DNA of 64,000 nt from the NCBI GenBank assembly GCA_001604565.1, contig LVBV01000031.1, positions 1-64,000 of the forward strand, given 5' to 3'. Positions within the stretch are counted from its first letter, which is position 1; each line of letters begins with the position of its first letter. The notes under the pieces are model-generated. The model saw nothing but the letters and a program-made list of their open reading frames with translations. It made no database searches and was not told the origin of the DNA. The DNA comes from Puniceicoccales bacterium Verruco_01. GTDB taxonomy: Bacteria > Verrucomicrobiota > Verrucomicrobiia > Opitutales > Oceanipulchritudinaceae. This document shows positions 17,772-26,467 of the stretch, one piece after another. Position numbers and translations under genes: made by a program.

Positions 17772-19577
17772 CTACTCCGCCGGCGTGATGTCGAGCCATC
17801 CGGGGGCGACACCCTCTTTGCCGTAGTCGTAGATCCAGCCGTGCCAGTTGATGTTCGTCCAGCACCAGGTGCCGGTGGCGTAGCGGTAGAGGAAGAAACC
17901 GGTGTTCCAGCTCGCACCCGCAGCGATATAACCCCAGCCCGAGCCATCACCCGTGTAGGTGCCGCCGTTGGCCAGCATGTCGAGGCTCGCGCAGTACACG
18001 TAGGGGAAGGAACCGTCATACATCCAGCCGAAGCTGTTCGAAACGGGATTCTGCGGCACGATCCAGGGGCCGTAGATGTGCAGGAGATCGACAAAGGGAT
18101 TGGCTCCGTCAAAGGCGCGGATCGTCAGATTCATCCCGGCGGAATTGCTCGTGCCCTCGTTGTTCGACGACATGTCGTAAGTCACGTTCACGTTGTCCAG
18201 CTCGGTGAGGAGGATACCGTCGTCCGGAAGGTCGATGTGGGTCTCCTGTGTGCCGAGGACATGGGAGAAGACGGGGAAGAAACCGCCCTTGTGGTATGCC
18301 ATGACCCAGAAGGAATCCGCCTCGTCATTCGGGAAGGTCGTCGCCGAACCGTCGGCCTTGCGGGCCTCCCAACTGATGCGCGTCACCCGACCCTTGAAGA
18401 GCGTCAGAGAGATGGCGGGAATGATCGCGTCCGCCTCCTGCGGAGCATAATCCACGCTACCGGAAGAGGCGAACCGCCCCGTGCCGAAGTCGAGCGTGTA
18501 GGCACCGTTCGGCAGGAAGGGCGCGAGGCCCCGGAAGGCGTAGAAGGCAAAACCGCCGTCGTTGGAAACGTCCGTCGGGTTCAGACTCGTGATGCCGGAG
18601 CCTGCGGGACCGGTCAAAAAGACGTTGGCCGCGTCCGCGCTGACGGGCTCGAAAAGGACCGCCGAAGCCGTCTCGGTCAGGTTCCCGGCGATGAGGTCCG
18701 CCGAACTCACCGTGCCGTCGAGGGTGTTCACCGCGAGATCGCCCTGACTCTGGAGGGAAAAGGCCAGGAGGTTCTGCACCGGACGGATGCCGGAAGTGGC
18801 GATGTCGAAATTCGTGCAGCTGTCCTGAAAGGTCGTCACGACGGCGTCGGGATAGCCGTTGACGAGCCCCTTGGCGGAGGAGAGGACGTGCACGAACTTG
18901 ATCGTGACGGTGTAGGAGTCTCCCGGGACGAGCGTTCCGGCGGGAATCGTGCAGGTCGTAGCCATGCCGTCCAGAGCGCCTGTCCGGCCCGGATTGGGGG
19001 ACGCGAAGACGGTTTTCCAGCCGTTACTCACGCTCACGAGGATAGTGTCCTCCGCCGTGCCGCCCACCCACGCGTTCCAGGAAAGCGTGAGGTCCTGCGA
19101 GGCGTCGAGACTCTGGAGGTTCGGCAGATTGAGCACCTGCGGCGCGGGCGGATACCCGGTGAAGGTGCAGGCGAAAGGGATGGAAAGCGGATCGGCGAAG
19201 GAGGGCTCGTCAACAGACTTGGGGTCCAGCGAGACGAAATACGTTCCGTTCGTGAAAACTTCCTGCCACGATTCGACCTCCTGCATGTCGATCGAAACGG
19301 TCCACTCCGCACCCTCCCCCTGACGGAGTTTGCCGAGCGAGGTCGAATTCGGCGCGGTCAGGCTGCCGCCGGAGAATTCGCTCGTCACCGATGTCTCGGC
19401 AACCAGCGCCTTGAATTCAAGGGCAGGGTACTCGCGCGAGGTGGAGGGAACCGGTGCGGAAGAACCCTCCTGCCGGTAGTTCGCGACCATCCCGGCGCCG
19501 GCCATGACGATTGTGGCGCCGGAAGAGGCGGGAAGAAGAAGGAGCGCGGGAAGGAGCTGGAGGAATGAGAATTTCAT
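17772..19577 (-). CDS. Secreted protein of unknown function with aromatic-rich C-terminus
   Basis: A 601-residue protein that I do not recognise as a named family. It starts with a signal peptide (MKFSFLQLLPALLLLPASSG). The middle is rich in Thr/Ser/Gly and has beta-sandwich-like stretches (for example LNLPNLQSLDASQDLTLSWNA) recalling fibronectin-III or lectin-like repeats. The last 70 residues are dense in Trp, Tyr and Gly (GWMYDGSFPYVYC, WGYIAAGASWNTGFF, CWTNINWHGWIYDYG), as in surface-binding terminal domains of some verrucomicrobial exported proteins. It is monocistronic. A surface or carbohydrate-binding role is only an inference. Confidence 0.75.
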   Translation of the reverse strand: MKFSFLQLLPALLLLPASSGATIVMAGAGMVANYRQEGSSAPVPSTSREYPALEFKALVAETSVTSEFSGGSLTAPNSTSLGKLRQGEGAEWTVSIDMQEVESWQEVFTNGTYFVSLDPKSVDEPSFADPLSIPFACTFTGYPPAPQVLNLPNLQSLDASQDLTLSWNAWVGGTAEDTILVSVSNGWKTVFASPNPGRTGALDGMATTCTIPAGTLVPGDSYTVTIKFVHVLSSAKGLVNGYPDAVVTTFQDSCTNFDIATSGIRPVQNLLAFSLQSQGDLAVNTLDGTVSSADLIAGNLTETASAVLFEPVSADAANVFLTGPAGSGITSLNPTDVSNDGGFAFYAFRGLAPFLPNGAYTLDFGTGRFASSGSVDYAPQEADAIIPAISLTLFKGRVTRISWEARKADGSATTFPNDEADSFWVMAYHKGGFFPVFSHVLGTQETHIDLPDDGILLTELDNVNVTYDMSSNNEGTSNSAGMNLTIRAFDGANPFVDLLHIYGPWIVPQNPVSNSFGWMYDGSFPYVYCASLDMLANGGTYTGDGSGWGYIAAGASWNTGFFLYRYATGTWCWTNINWHGWIYDYGKEGVAPGWLDITPAE

Positions 19578-19680
19578 GGAGCGGGGAATCTGCGGTACGA
19601 TGATTCAACCGGTCCGCCGCGATGTAAAGAAGAACCAATGCGGTTATCATCTCCGCGCGATGAATTTTGCTTCGGAAGGC

Positions 19681-19719
19681 TTGACGTGAACATGTGAATA
19701 ATATACGTATGGATACATG
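19681..19719 (+). promoter_or_regulatory. Promoter region of lexA
   Basis: A TTGACG at 19681 is followed after 15 bp by TATACG (19702-19707), only about 10 bp before the start codon, so the transcript may have a very short or no leader. No ribosome binding site is visible. Arms catgt and acatg (19691 and 19715) flank the region, a weak candidate for LexA autoregulation; no perfect known SOS box is present. Confidence 0.35.
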
Positions 19720-20352
19720 GAAGAACTCACCCTACGCCAGCAGGAGGTCCTGGGCTTTTTGCAGTGCTACATGAGGGACGAGCGCACCTGGCCCAGTTTC
19801 CGGGAGATCGAGGCGCACTTCGGCTTCAAGAGCACCAACGCCGTGATGGGGCACCTCAAGGCGCTGGAGCGCAAGGGCTACATCAGCCGCGTGCCCGGTC
19901 AGGCGCGCACCTTCCGCATCACGAGCGACCTTGCCGACGAATCCCGTCCGCCAGAATCGCTCGACGTGGTGGAAATTCCAGTGTACGGCGCGATTGCGGC
20001 GGGCTTTGCGGAGGCGGAAATGGCCGAGAACGAGATCGGGCGCATCCAGATCGACGCGCGCACGGCGGGCCTCACCCGCACGCGCCGCAGCTTCGCCCTG
20101 CGCGTGCGCGGCGAGAGCATGGTGGACGCCGGGATCTTCGACGGCGACACGGTGATCGTGGAACAGGCCCTCCCGCGCGATGGCGACATCGTGGCGGCCC
20201 TGATCGACCGCGAGACCACCCTCAAGCGCTTTGTGAGCAAGCCCGGTCGCAGTCCGTATCTCAAGGCGGAAAACCGCGCCTTTCCCTCTCTGTATCCGGT
20301 GAGTGAACTGGTGATCCAGGGCGTGGTGAAGGCCCTCGTCCGTCAGTTGTAG
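19717..20352 (+). CDS. lexA: LexA repressor
   Basis: A 211-residue SOS repressor/autoprotease. The N-terminal winged HTH is MEELTLRQQEVLGFL through STNAVMGHLKALERKGYI. The self-cleavage site is Ala95-Gly96 in GAIAAGFAEAE. The peptidase S24 domain has the nucleophile Ser134 (RGESMVDAGIFDGD) and general base Lys170 (TTLKRF). All residues needed for RecA-stimulated cleavage are present, so it should work as a normal SOS switch. The 3' end overlaps the convergent tsaB gene by 10 bp. Confidence 0.95.
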   Translation: MEELTLRQQEVLGFLQCYMRDERTWPSFREIEAHFGFKSTNAVMGHLKALERKGYISRVPGQARTFRITSDLADESRPPESLDVVEIPVYGAIAAGFAEAEMAENEIGRIQIDARTAGLTRTRRSFALRVRGESMVDAGIFDGDTVIVEQALPRDGDIVAALIDRETTLKRFVSKPGRSPYLKAENRAFPSLYPVSELVIQGVVKALVRQL

Positions 20353-21029
20353 GAAGGGCGTTCCGCCTGTTCCTTTTCCGGCGCCCGGTGGCGCGCCCCC
20401 ACCCAGAGCTTGTATTCCGAAAGGATCGGCGCAAAGACCTCCGCCTGCGTTTTCTCGCGGAAGAGTTCCGGTCTTGACGCGAAAAGCCGCGGCAGACGGG
20501 CGAGATCCGGCGCGCAAGGCATCCCCGGCTCCGCGTCTTTTCCCGCCCGGCGCTGCGCGAGGATGTGCACCGGCACCGGCGAGGCGGCCAGTTCCTCCGC
20601 CGAAGTGAGCGCGCCGCCCTCCCCTTTTTGATCGCAAACGTAATACGTGCCGCGCCGCACCGCCGTCGCCATCAGAAAGGCCGCGCCGGGTTCTTCGAGA
20701 GCAAGGAGCGCGGCGGCGACCTCCACACTGCGGAAGGAAAAGACTGTCTTGCCCGCGTTCCCCGGCAAGGCGAGCCATGCGTTCAGGCACATCGCCGCGA
20801 GCCGCAGGGAGAGAAGCGACCCCGGTCCCTCGCAGAAAGCGTACCCCGCAGCCTGTGAAGGCGCGGTCATCCCCGCCGCCACGAGCGCTCTTTTCGCAAG
20901 CGCCGGGACAAGCGCGATCGCGTCGCCCTCCGCCCTTTCCAGAGAAAGCCAGCGCCCGTCCGCAAGGACGCCCGCCGCGATTTCAGGGCGGCTGGCATCG
21001 AAAAAGAGGATCGGATCTCTGGCGGACAT
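20343..21029 (-). CDS. tsaB: tRNA threonylcarbamoyladenosine biosynthesis protein TsaB
   Basis: A 228-residue ASKHA-fold protein. The start SARDPILFFDASRPEIAAGVL matches the TsaB opening strand pair, and CEGPGSLLSLRLAAMCLNAWL corresponds to the usual GPGSFTGLR segment, here altered to GPGSLLSLR. TsaB pairs with TsaD and TsaE in the t6A tRNA modification pathway and has no catalytic role itself. Start MSARDP is favoured because the longer upstream frame is low-complexity. Divergence from the consensus loop lowers certainty slightly. No tsaD or tsaE lies nearby. Confidence 0.82.
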   Translation of the reverse strand: MSARDPILFFDASRPEIAAGVLADGRWLSLERAEGDAIALVPALAKRALVAAGMTAPSQAAGYAFCEGPGSLLSLRLAAMCLNAWLALPGNAGKTVFSFRSVEVAAALLALEEPGAAFLMATAVRRGTYYVCDQKGEGGALTSAEELAASPVPVHILAQRRAGKDAEPGMPCAPDLARLPRLFASRPELFREKTQAEVFAPILSEYKLWVGARHRAPEKEQAERPSYN

Positions 21030-21172
21030 GGCCCCCAAGTCGTTCACAAACCGGGCGCCTCGGCAAGCCGTAACTCTTTTGACGCGCAGTGGCACGGGGC
21101 CTGCTAATCTTTTCGCAACGTGCGGGAGCGGCATCCTCTTCCGCCACAAACAATTCCCAGGCAAGGACGGAC

Positions 21173-21646
21173 ATGGAAGCGATGATGGCTCTTTCCCTCG
21201 CGTCAATCGGCGAGCGGCTGGCGAACAAGGTGATCGATACGGTGGGCTCGGTCGTCTCCGGGGGAAACACTTCCACGCAATCCTTCGACAAGGCGCTTTC
21301 CACCGCCTCCGCTCAGGCGGCAGGCTCGTCCGCTGCGGATCCCGCGGCGCTCGCCAAAACGCAGAAGACGCTGGAGGCCGCCCTGCGCAAGGATCCCGAC
21401 GTGGCGGACTTCACCGGCGGCAAATCCTTCCACCTTGTTCGATCGGGCGATGGTTATGCGATCAAACGCGAGGGCGGCGATCTCTGGAAACTCCCCTCCG
21501 GTTCAAGTGCGGAAAAGACCGCGAAGGAACTCTTCGACTGCCATGTCTCGCAGGAGAACGCCAAGGGCATCCCGGTGACCGGCATGCGCTCGGAATGGCT
21601 CGTGGAAGGCACGGTGCCCAAGCGGTCGATCCTGCACTCGGTATAA
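21173..21646 (+). CDS. Hypothetical protein
   Basis: A 157-residue protein of no family that I recognise. It begins MEAMMALSLASIGERLANKVIDTVG, an amphipathic helix, followed by a Ser/Ala/Thr-rich segment and a compact C-terminal part (FTGGKSFHLVRSGDGYAIKREGGDLWKLPSGSSAEKTAKELF). There is no signal peptide or membrane helix. The AAGGACGG before the ATG supports this start. It is isolated between divergent tsaB and the convergent phosphatase gene, whose stop is 4 bp away. Confidence 0.7.
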   Translation: MEAMMALSLASIGERLANKVIDTVGSVVSGGNTSTQSFDKALSTASAQAAGSSAADPAALAKTQKTLEAALRKDPDVADFTGGKSFHLVRSGDGYAIKREGGDLWKLPSGSSAEKTAKELFDCHVSQENAKGIPVTGMRSEWLVEGTVPKRSILHSV

Positions 21647-21650
21647 CGGA

Positions 21651-22358
21651 TCACCCGTTCTTCGGCAGGCGGAAAACGTGCCGCCAGGAAAGAGGCAGCG
21701 GATAGTACTCCTTCGCCGCGCGCACCTGCACGATACGCATTTCCGGCATCACGAGGGCCGAGAGCCAGCCGCCGTACACACAGCCGGTGTCCAGCCCCAG
21801 CGTCCATTCCGTCCGGCGGACACTGTGCCACGGGGTGTGCCCGTACACCACAAAGGGAGGGCCATCCCAGAGGTCGCTCCAGTGCGGGCAGCCGGGCGGG
21901 GCGTCGGAGCGTTTCTTGGGGCTGCCGTCCTTGTCGATCACCTGAATCTCGGTGATCACGTCCAGCTTCTGATCCCGCCACGGGTTGCCGGGCGCAAAGC
22001 CGCCGTGGACGAGCACCGTGTCCGTCCCGGGAACCTCAAAGGTCTTCTCCATCGACTCGATCCAAGCCCAGTCCTCCTCCGAGAGACTTTTGTAGGTAAC
22101 GGCGTCCACTTCACTTAACTTGCGCCACCGTTTGCCGCTGCGCGCGCGCAGTAGGCGCCGCTCGTGATTGCCCATCAGGGCCCTCGCCCCCACGGAGCGG
22201 CAGGCGGCGATGGCGCGGGCACTGTCCGGCCCCCGGTTCACCACATCGCCCAGCATCACCACGGTGTCGTCGGCCCCGGGGGACAGTTCCGACAAGAGCT
22301 TCTCCAGTTCCGCAAAACAACCGTGCACGTCGGCAATGGCAATGACCCTTCCGCTCAT
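21651..22358 (-). CDS. Calcineurin-like metallophosphoesterase (PrpA-type)
   Basis: A 235-residue PPP-family phosphatase. The dinuclear metal motifs are in order: AIADVHGCFAEL (Dx H), MLGDVVNRGPDS (GDxxxRG), LMGNHERRLL (GNHE), VLVHGGFAPG and VYGHTPW (GH). The set is complete, so it should be an active protein phosphatase or dinucleoside polyphosphatase similar to bacterial PrpA/ApaH-like enzymes. It is monocistronic and converges on the hypothetical gene at 21173. Confidence 0.9.
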   Translation of the reverse strand: MSGRVIAIADVHGCFAELEKLLSELSPGADDTVVMLGDVVNRGPDSARAIAACRSVGARALMGNHERRLLRARSGKRWRKLSEVDAVTYKSLSEEDWAWIESMEKTFEVPGTDTVLVHGGFAPGNPWRDQKLDVITEIQVIDKDGSPKKRSDAPPGCPHWSDLWDGPPFVVYGHTPWHSVRRTEWTLGLDTGCVYGGWLSALVMPEMRIVQVRAAKEYYPLPLSWRHVFRLPKNG

Positions 22359-22485
22359 GAAAAATGAATGGGAAAGATGTGGTTCGCGTGGAGCTTCCCC
22401 GCAAGAGGAATGTTACATTCCCCTCATTTTTCCTGTTTGATCGGAGCGGCGTTATCATTCTGAATGGCGGGATTGCCTTACCCCG

Positions 22486-23127
22486 ATGCATCCGTATCTC
22501 TCCAGCCTGGCCTTTTTCCATGCGATGATCGCGGGGCTTGCGCTGGCGGCTCCGGTGGGACCGGTCGGGCTTCTCTGCATCCGCCGCAGCCTCTCGCGCG
22601 GAATGATGGCGGGCTTCCTTTCGGGCATGGGCGCCGCCGTGGCCGACGCACTCTATGCGAGCGTCGCTGCCTTCGGTGTCTCCGTGATCTCCGGCGCGCT
22701 GGACCGTTATGCGAACCTTCTTGAAATGGTCGGCGGGACTCTCCTTTGCATCATCGGCATTCACTGCATCGTCAACCACAAGGCGCCCATCCGGCGCGAG
22801 GTGACACCGGGCAGCATGGTCCACACTTTTTTCTCCACCCTCGCGATCACCCTGACCAACCCCGCCACGATCATCGGTTTCGCGGCGCTCTTTTCCGCAA
22901 TGGGCCTGACGGACGAGGAGGGCAGCCGACGCGGCGGGACGATTCTCGTGGCCGGGGTGTTCGCCGGTTCGGCTTTGTGGTGGCTCATTCTTTCCGGCAC
23001 CATGCACTTTGTCCGGCACCTCTTAGACGAGAAGGCCATTCACCGGATCAACCTCGTCTCGGGAACGATCCTGCTTTTCTTCGGACTGGCCGTGATCGGC
23101 TTCTGGGTGGCGGGACTCATCGCGTAA
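22486..23127 (+). CDS. LysE/RhtB family exporter
   Basis: A 213-residue inner-membrane protein with six hydrophobic segments. The family signature is near the N-terminus (AGLALAAPVGPVGLLCIRRSLSRGMMAGFLSGMGAAVADALYA), and a second motif, TFFSTLAITLTNPATIIGFAALFSAMG, follows in the middle. LysE-type carriers export amino acids or related small molecules. Its substrate cannot be assigned. It precedes the Fe-dehydrogenase gene on the same strand with an 85-bp gap and may be cotranscribed with it. Confidence 0.9.
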   Translation: MHPYLSSLAFFHAMIAGLALAAPVGPVGLLCIRRSLSRGMMAGFLSGMGAAVADALYASVAAFGVSVISGALDRYANLLEMVGGTLLCIIGIHCIVNHKAPIRREVTPGSMVHTFFSTLAITLTNPATIIGFAALFSAMGLTDEEGSRRGGTILVAGVFAGSALWWLILSGTMHFVRHLLDEKAIHRINLVSGTILLFFGLAVIGFWVAGLIA

Positions 23128-23212
23128 CGGATCGCCGGGGGCGGGAAGCGGCGCCACGGTCCGGCCAATGAATTGTCTTTTCACCGGCTCTTCCGCCCGG
23201 ATACTGGGACGC

Positions 23213-24346
23213 ATGAACCTCTTCAGGATGCCGGAAGTGTATTTCGGGAACGAAGCCGCGGGAAATCTCGGCGGCGTCCTTGAGCGCCGGGGCGCGCGCA
23301 GGATCTTCCTTGCCACCGGGCCGCATGTGGCCAAGAGCGAGGGCTTTGCGATGATCCGGGACATTGCCGCACAGGACGGACGCGAGGTGGCTGTGTTCAG
23401 CGACACGACAGCGGACCCCTCGATCCTGCTCGTGGAGGCGATGACGAAGGCGGCGCGCGATTTCCGTGCGGACTGTGTCCTCGGCATCGGCGGAGGGAGC
23501 CCGCTCGACGCCGCGAAGATCGTGGCCGTCCTTCTGGAGCACAACGTCCCCGCCGCGAGCCTTGTCGGCACAAACCTCGTTCCGCCGCGCCACATCCCGC
23601 TCGTTCTCATCCCGACCACCGCCGGAACCGCGAGCGAGGTGACGATCTACTCCATCCTTACGGACACCGCCGCAGGGATGAAGGCCGCCGTGTGCTCGCC
23701 GGAAATCATCCCGGATGCCGCCTTCCTGATTCCCGCCCTCACCCACTCCATGCCCGCCTCCGTCACGGCGGCAACGGGTATCGACGCCCTCTGCCACGCG
23801 ACCGAAGCCTACACCTCCAAAAGGAGAAACCCGTACAGCGATGTCATGGCCCTCAAAGCCGTGCGCCTGATTTCGGAAAACCTCCTCACCGCGCAAAGAG
23901 AGCCGCACAACGCCCGCGCGCGCGAAGCCATGCTGATGGCGAGCTTCTTCGCCGGACTCTCCTTCAACAATTCGAGCACGACGGCGGTGCATGCCTTCGC
24001 GTATCCTTTGGGCGGGGCACACCATCTCCCGCACGGCCTCGCGAACAGCCTGATGTTCGCCGCCGTCTTCCGGCACAACACCCCCGGGCACGAAGAGCGC
24101 ATGGCAGACCTCGCGGAGGCTTTTACGGGCGTGCGGGACCCCCATGCCCTGATTCCCGCGGTGAACGCGCTGCGCCGGGATCTCGGTATGCCGATGTCGC
24201 TGCGCGAGGCGCTCGTGCCGGAGTCCGACCTCGAAAGAATGGCAGAGAACGTCATGACCGTGACGCGCCTGCTTTCGGTGAACGCGAACCCGATCACCCT
24301 TCCCGACGCCCGCCGGATCTTCCGCGAGGCGTACGACGGAGAGTGA
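23213..24346 (+). CDS. Iron-containing alcohol dehydrogenase family protein
   Basis: A 377-residue group III dehydrogenase. The cofactor site is GIGGGSPLDAAKIVA, followed by PTTAGTASEVT. Metal ligands are Asp and His in GIDALCHATEAYTS and two histidines in HAFAYPLGGAHHLPHGLANS. The closest architecture is the lactaldehyde/1,3-propanediol/butanol dehydrogenase branch with NAD(H). Start chosen at MNLFRMPEVYFG; the longer frame from 23168 adds an unsupported N-terminus. It is distinct from the YqhD-type protein at 3046. Confidence 0.9.
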   Translation: MNLFRMPEVYFGNEAAGNLGGVLERRGARRIFLATGPHVAKSEGFAMIRDIAAQDGREVAVFSDTTADPSILLVEAMTKAARDFRADCVLGIGGGSPLDAAKIVAVLLEHNVPAASLVGTNLVPPRHIPLVLIPTTAGTASEVTIYSILTDTAAGMKAAVCSPEIIPDAAFLIPALTHSMPASVTAATGIDALCHATEAYTSKRRNPYSDVMALKAVRLISENLLTAQREPHNARAREAMLMASFFAGLSFNNSSTTAVHAFAYPLGGAHHLPHGLANSLMFAAVFRHNTPGHEERMADLAEAFTGVRDPHALIPAVNALRRDLGMPMSLREALVPESDLERMAENVMTVTRLLSVNANPITLPDARRIFREAYDGE

Positions 24347-24437
24347 ACGGCAGGGCTTTTTCCTCCTTGTGTTAAACCCGGAGCGTTTTTAGCCGACTTC
24401 GTATTCGGGCTGGCAGCGCCGCAAGGGGCCCGCATTA

Positions 24438-26342
24438 ATGACAACGGACGCTGAATATCAGGTTGGTCACAAGAGCGAGCTCCAGCATGTCGCCTCGGAG
24501 CTGCGGCCAGCCGTACCCGGCGCCCAGCCGGAATCCCCGCCCGCACTGCTGGTCAACGTCTGCGGGCCGTCCCGCTCGGGCAGGCGGACCTTTTTGTCGC
24601 GCCTGTGGAAGGAACTGGCCCCCGGCGAGATTCCGCGCGTGTTCTTCACGCTGGCGCCCACACAGGAAGGTTCACTTGCCCGGCAGCTTCTCGACTCGGC
24701 GAAGGCGAACCGATCCTATCTGGAGGAAGCCCTCAAAAAGATCGCCGATGCGCTGGAAGGGCAGGCAAAGCGTCTGGAGGAGGCGGGGCGTCCCCTGCCG
24801 GAGGAGGCGCTCCTGACCCTGTGGTCGGAACTGGTCGTGCAGAATCTCGTGGAGGATCCCTCCTGCAACCGGGGCCTGCAACTGATCGTCGCGCTGCCGA
24901 ACCTGATGGATTTTGACCCCGTGCGACGCGCCGCCGTCGCACGGGAGATGCCCCGCGCCGGAACCGGGACGGACAGCCGCATTCTTGTGACGACCCTCCC
25001 CGGCACCTCGGCGGAACTGCTCACCGCCCTCTTCCCCGAGCGCGGAACCCCTCTGGAGGTGACCCTTCCACCGCTCGACATCGGGGAGGTGGAAGACTGG
25101 CTGGCCCACAAGGGTCTGCCCGTGGAGCTGACGACGGAAGTTTATGCGGCAAGCGGCGGCTATGCGGGCAAGCTGGAAGCCGCCGCCGTCACCGTCGCGC
25201 GCGAGCGGCAGGAACGCCAGCTACTCTTCACGGCGGAGAAGGCGCTGGAAGGCCTCGCCGAAAACGAGCGACGCCTCGTCTGTCAGGCCGCCCTCCTTCC
25301 CGAGGTGGACTCCTTCTCGGTCAAGGCACTGATGGAGGACGCCGACGCGGCCCTGGTCATGGCAATTCTGGCCCGCGTGGAATGGAGCGGCTGCGAATGG
25401 AAGGGGAAGAGCTTCGTTCTCTCGCCCGCGATGCGTCAGGCGATCACCCGCTATTTCGAAACGCGCCACGTGGCGGACTATCGCAAGGCGCAGCCGCTTG
25501 CCGATCAGTTCGCGAAAATCCACGCGGCAATCCCCCTCTCGCAGGACCGCGAGACCCTCGCCCGGCTCTGCCTTTTCAACTACTTCAACGAGCCCCTCCT
25601 CAAAACCGTCGCGCCCGACCTTGCCGCCGAAGCGATGAGGCTCGCCCGATCGGGCGCCTATTGCGAGAGTTCGGGCTCGAATTTCCGCCTGAAGGCCGAG
25701 GTCCGCCAGCTCGTCGAGAATTACATGAAGCTCGTGCGGCTCGGCGCGCCGCAGGAGGACCGCGCACGGATCACCGCCGCTTGGGAGGAACGCCGCCGCG
25801 CGATCATGGACGGCATTGCCAGAAGCGAGGCGAAGATCAAGAAGGACGAGGGAAACCTCGACACGATCCGCACGCAGATCCGGCAGATGTCCGGGCCGAT
25901 CGACAAGGAACTGGACCGCATCGAATCCATCCGGCGCAAGGCGCGCCGGCAGAGTCAAAGGCAGGAGAAAAACGCAAACGACGCTCCCGCGCAGGGCATC
26001 CTCATCGGACGCTGGGCGATGCAGATTCTGGGAGTGGTCATCATCTACGTCAGCATCCTGCTCTCCTCGAAGAGTTCCATCGTCTATGTGGGGCTCGGCA
26101 TCGCGCTCATCATCGGCGGGCTCTTCGTGAAGGGCGGCCTTTTGACGACCACCGCGCGGGAAACGGCGCCGTCCGTTCCGATCCCGGAGGCGGACATCCA
26201 GCAGCACGAAAAGAACCTGCGCTTTTTGAACATCAAGCGCCAGCAGTTGGAGACTCGTCAGAACGCCCTTGCCGCAGGCATCGCGCGGGAACGGACCCTT
26301 CTACGGGAATTCGACCGCGAACTGCGCGAGCCCTACATCTGA
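24438..26342 (+). CDS. Membrane-anchored STAND/AAA-like protein with altered Walker A
   Basis: A 634-residue protein of a family that I cannot name. Residues about 35-290 look like a STAND/AAA P-loop domain: the P-loop is GPSRSGRRT (43-51), with Arg in place of the catalytic Lys; a Walker B-like LQLIVALPNLMDFD and a sensor-like RILVTTLPGTS follow. A helical region leads to a coiled coil (about 450-520), two membrane helices (about 535-552 and 557-577) and a second coiled coil to the end. The topology suggests a membrane-tethered signalling or scaffold ATPase that may not hydrolyse ATP. It precedes the HDOD gene by 125 bp. Confidence 0.8.
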   Translation: MTTDAEYQVGHKSELQHVASELRPAVPGAQPESPPALLVNVCGPSRSGRRTFLSRLWKELAPGEIPRVFFTLAPTQEGSLARQLLDSAKANRSYLEEALKKIADALEGQAKRLEEAGRPLPEEALLTLWSELVVQNLVEDPSCNRGLQLIVALPNLMDFDPVRRAAVAREMPRAGTGTDSRILVTTLPGTSAELLTALFPERGTPLEVTLPPLDIGEVEDWLAHKGLPVELTTEVYAASGGYAGKLEAAAVTVARERQERQLLFTAEKALEGLAENERRLVCQAALLPEVDSFSVKALMEDADAALVMAILARVEWSGCEWKGKSFVLSPAMRQAITRYFETRHVADYRKAQPLADQFAKIHAAIPLSQDRETLARLCLFNYFNEPLLKTVAPDLAAEAMRLARSGAYCESSGSNFRLKAEVRQLVENYMKLVRLGAPQEDRARITAAWEERRRAIMDGIARSEAKIKKDEGNLDTIRTQIRQMSGPIDKELDRIESIRRKARRQSQRQEKNANDAPAQGILIGRWAMQILGVVIIYVSILLSSKSSIVYVGLGIALIIGGLFVKGGLLTTTARETAPSVPIPEADIQQHEKNLRFLNIKRQQLETRQNALAAGIARERTLLREFDRELREPYI

Positions 26343-26467
26343 ACGCCGTCTTGCACCGGAACGTCCGCTGCGTTACAACTGGTTCCCGTCGGCAGCGTTT
26401 TCGTAAAGGTTTGACATTCCGGCCCATCGCGGAGACCTATACCGGCAGTACGGCGCCAGCTCAACCG

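Noticed and set aside
19691-19719. SOS box of lexA
   Set aside because: The arms are catgt/acatg with a long spacer, and no GAAC-N4-GTTC or CTG-N10-CAG site of good quality is present; kept only as a weak candidate.
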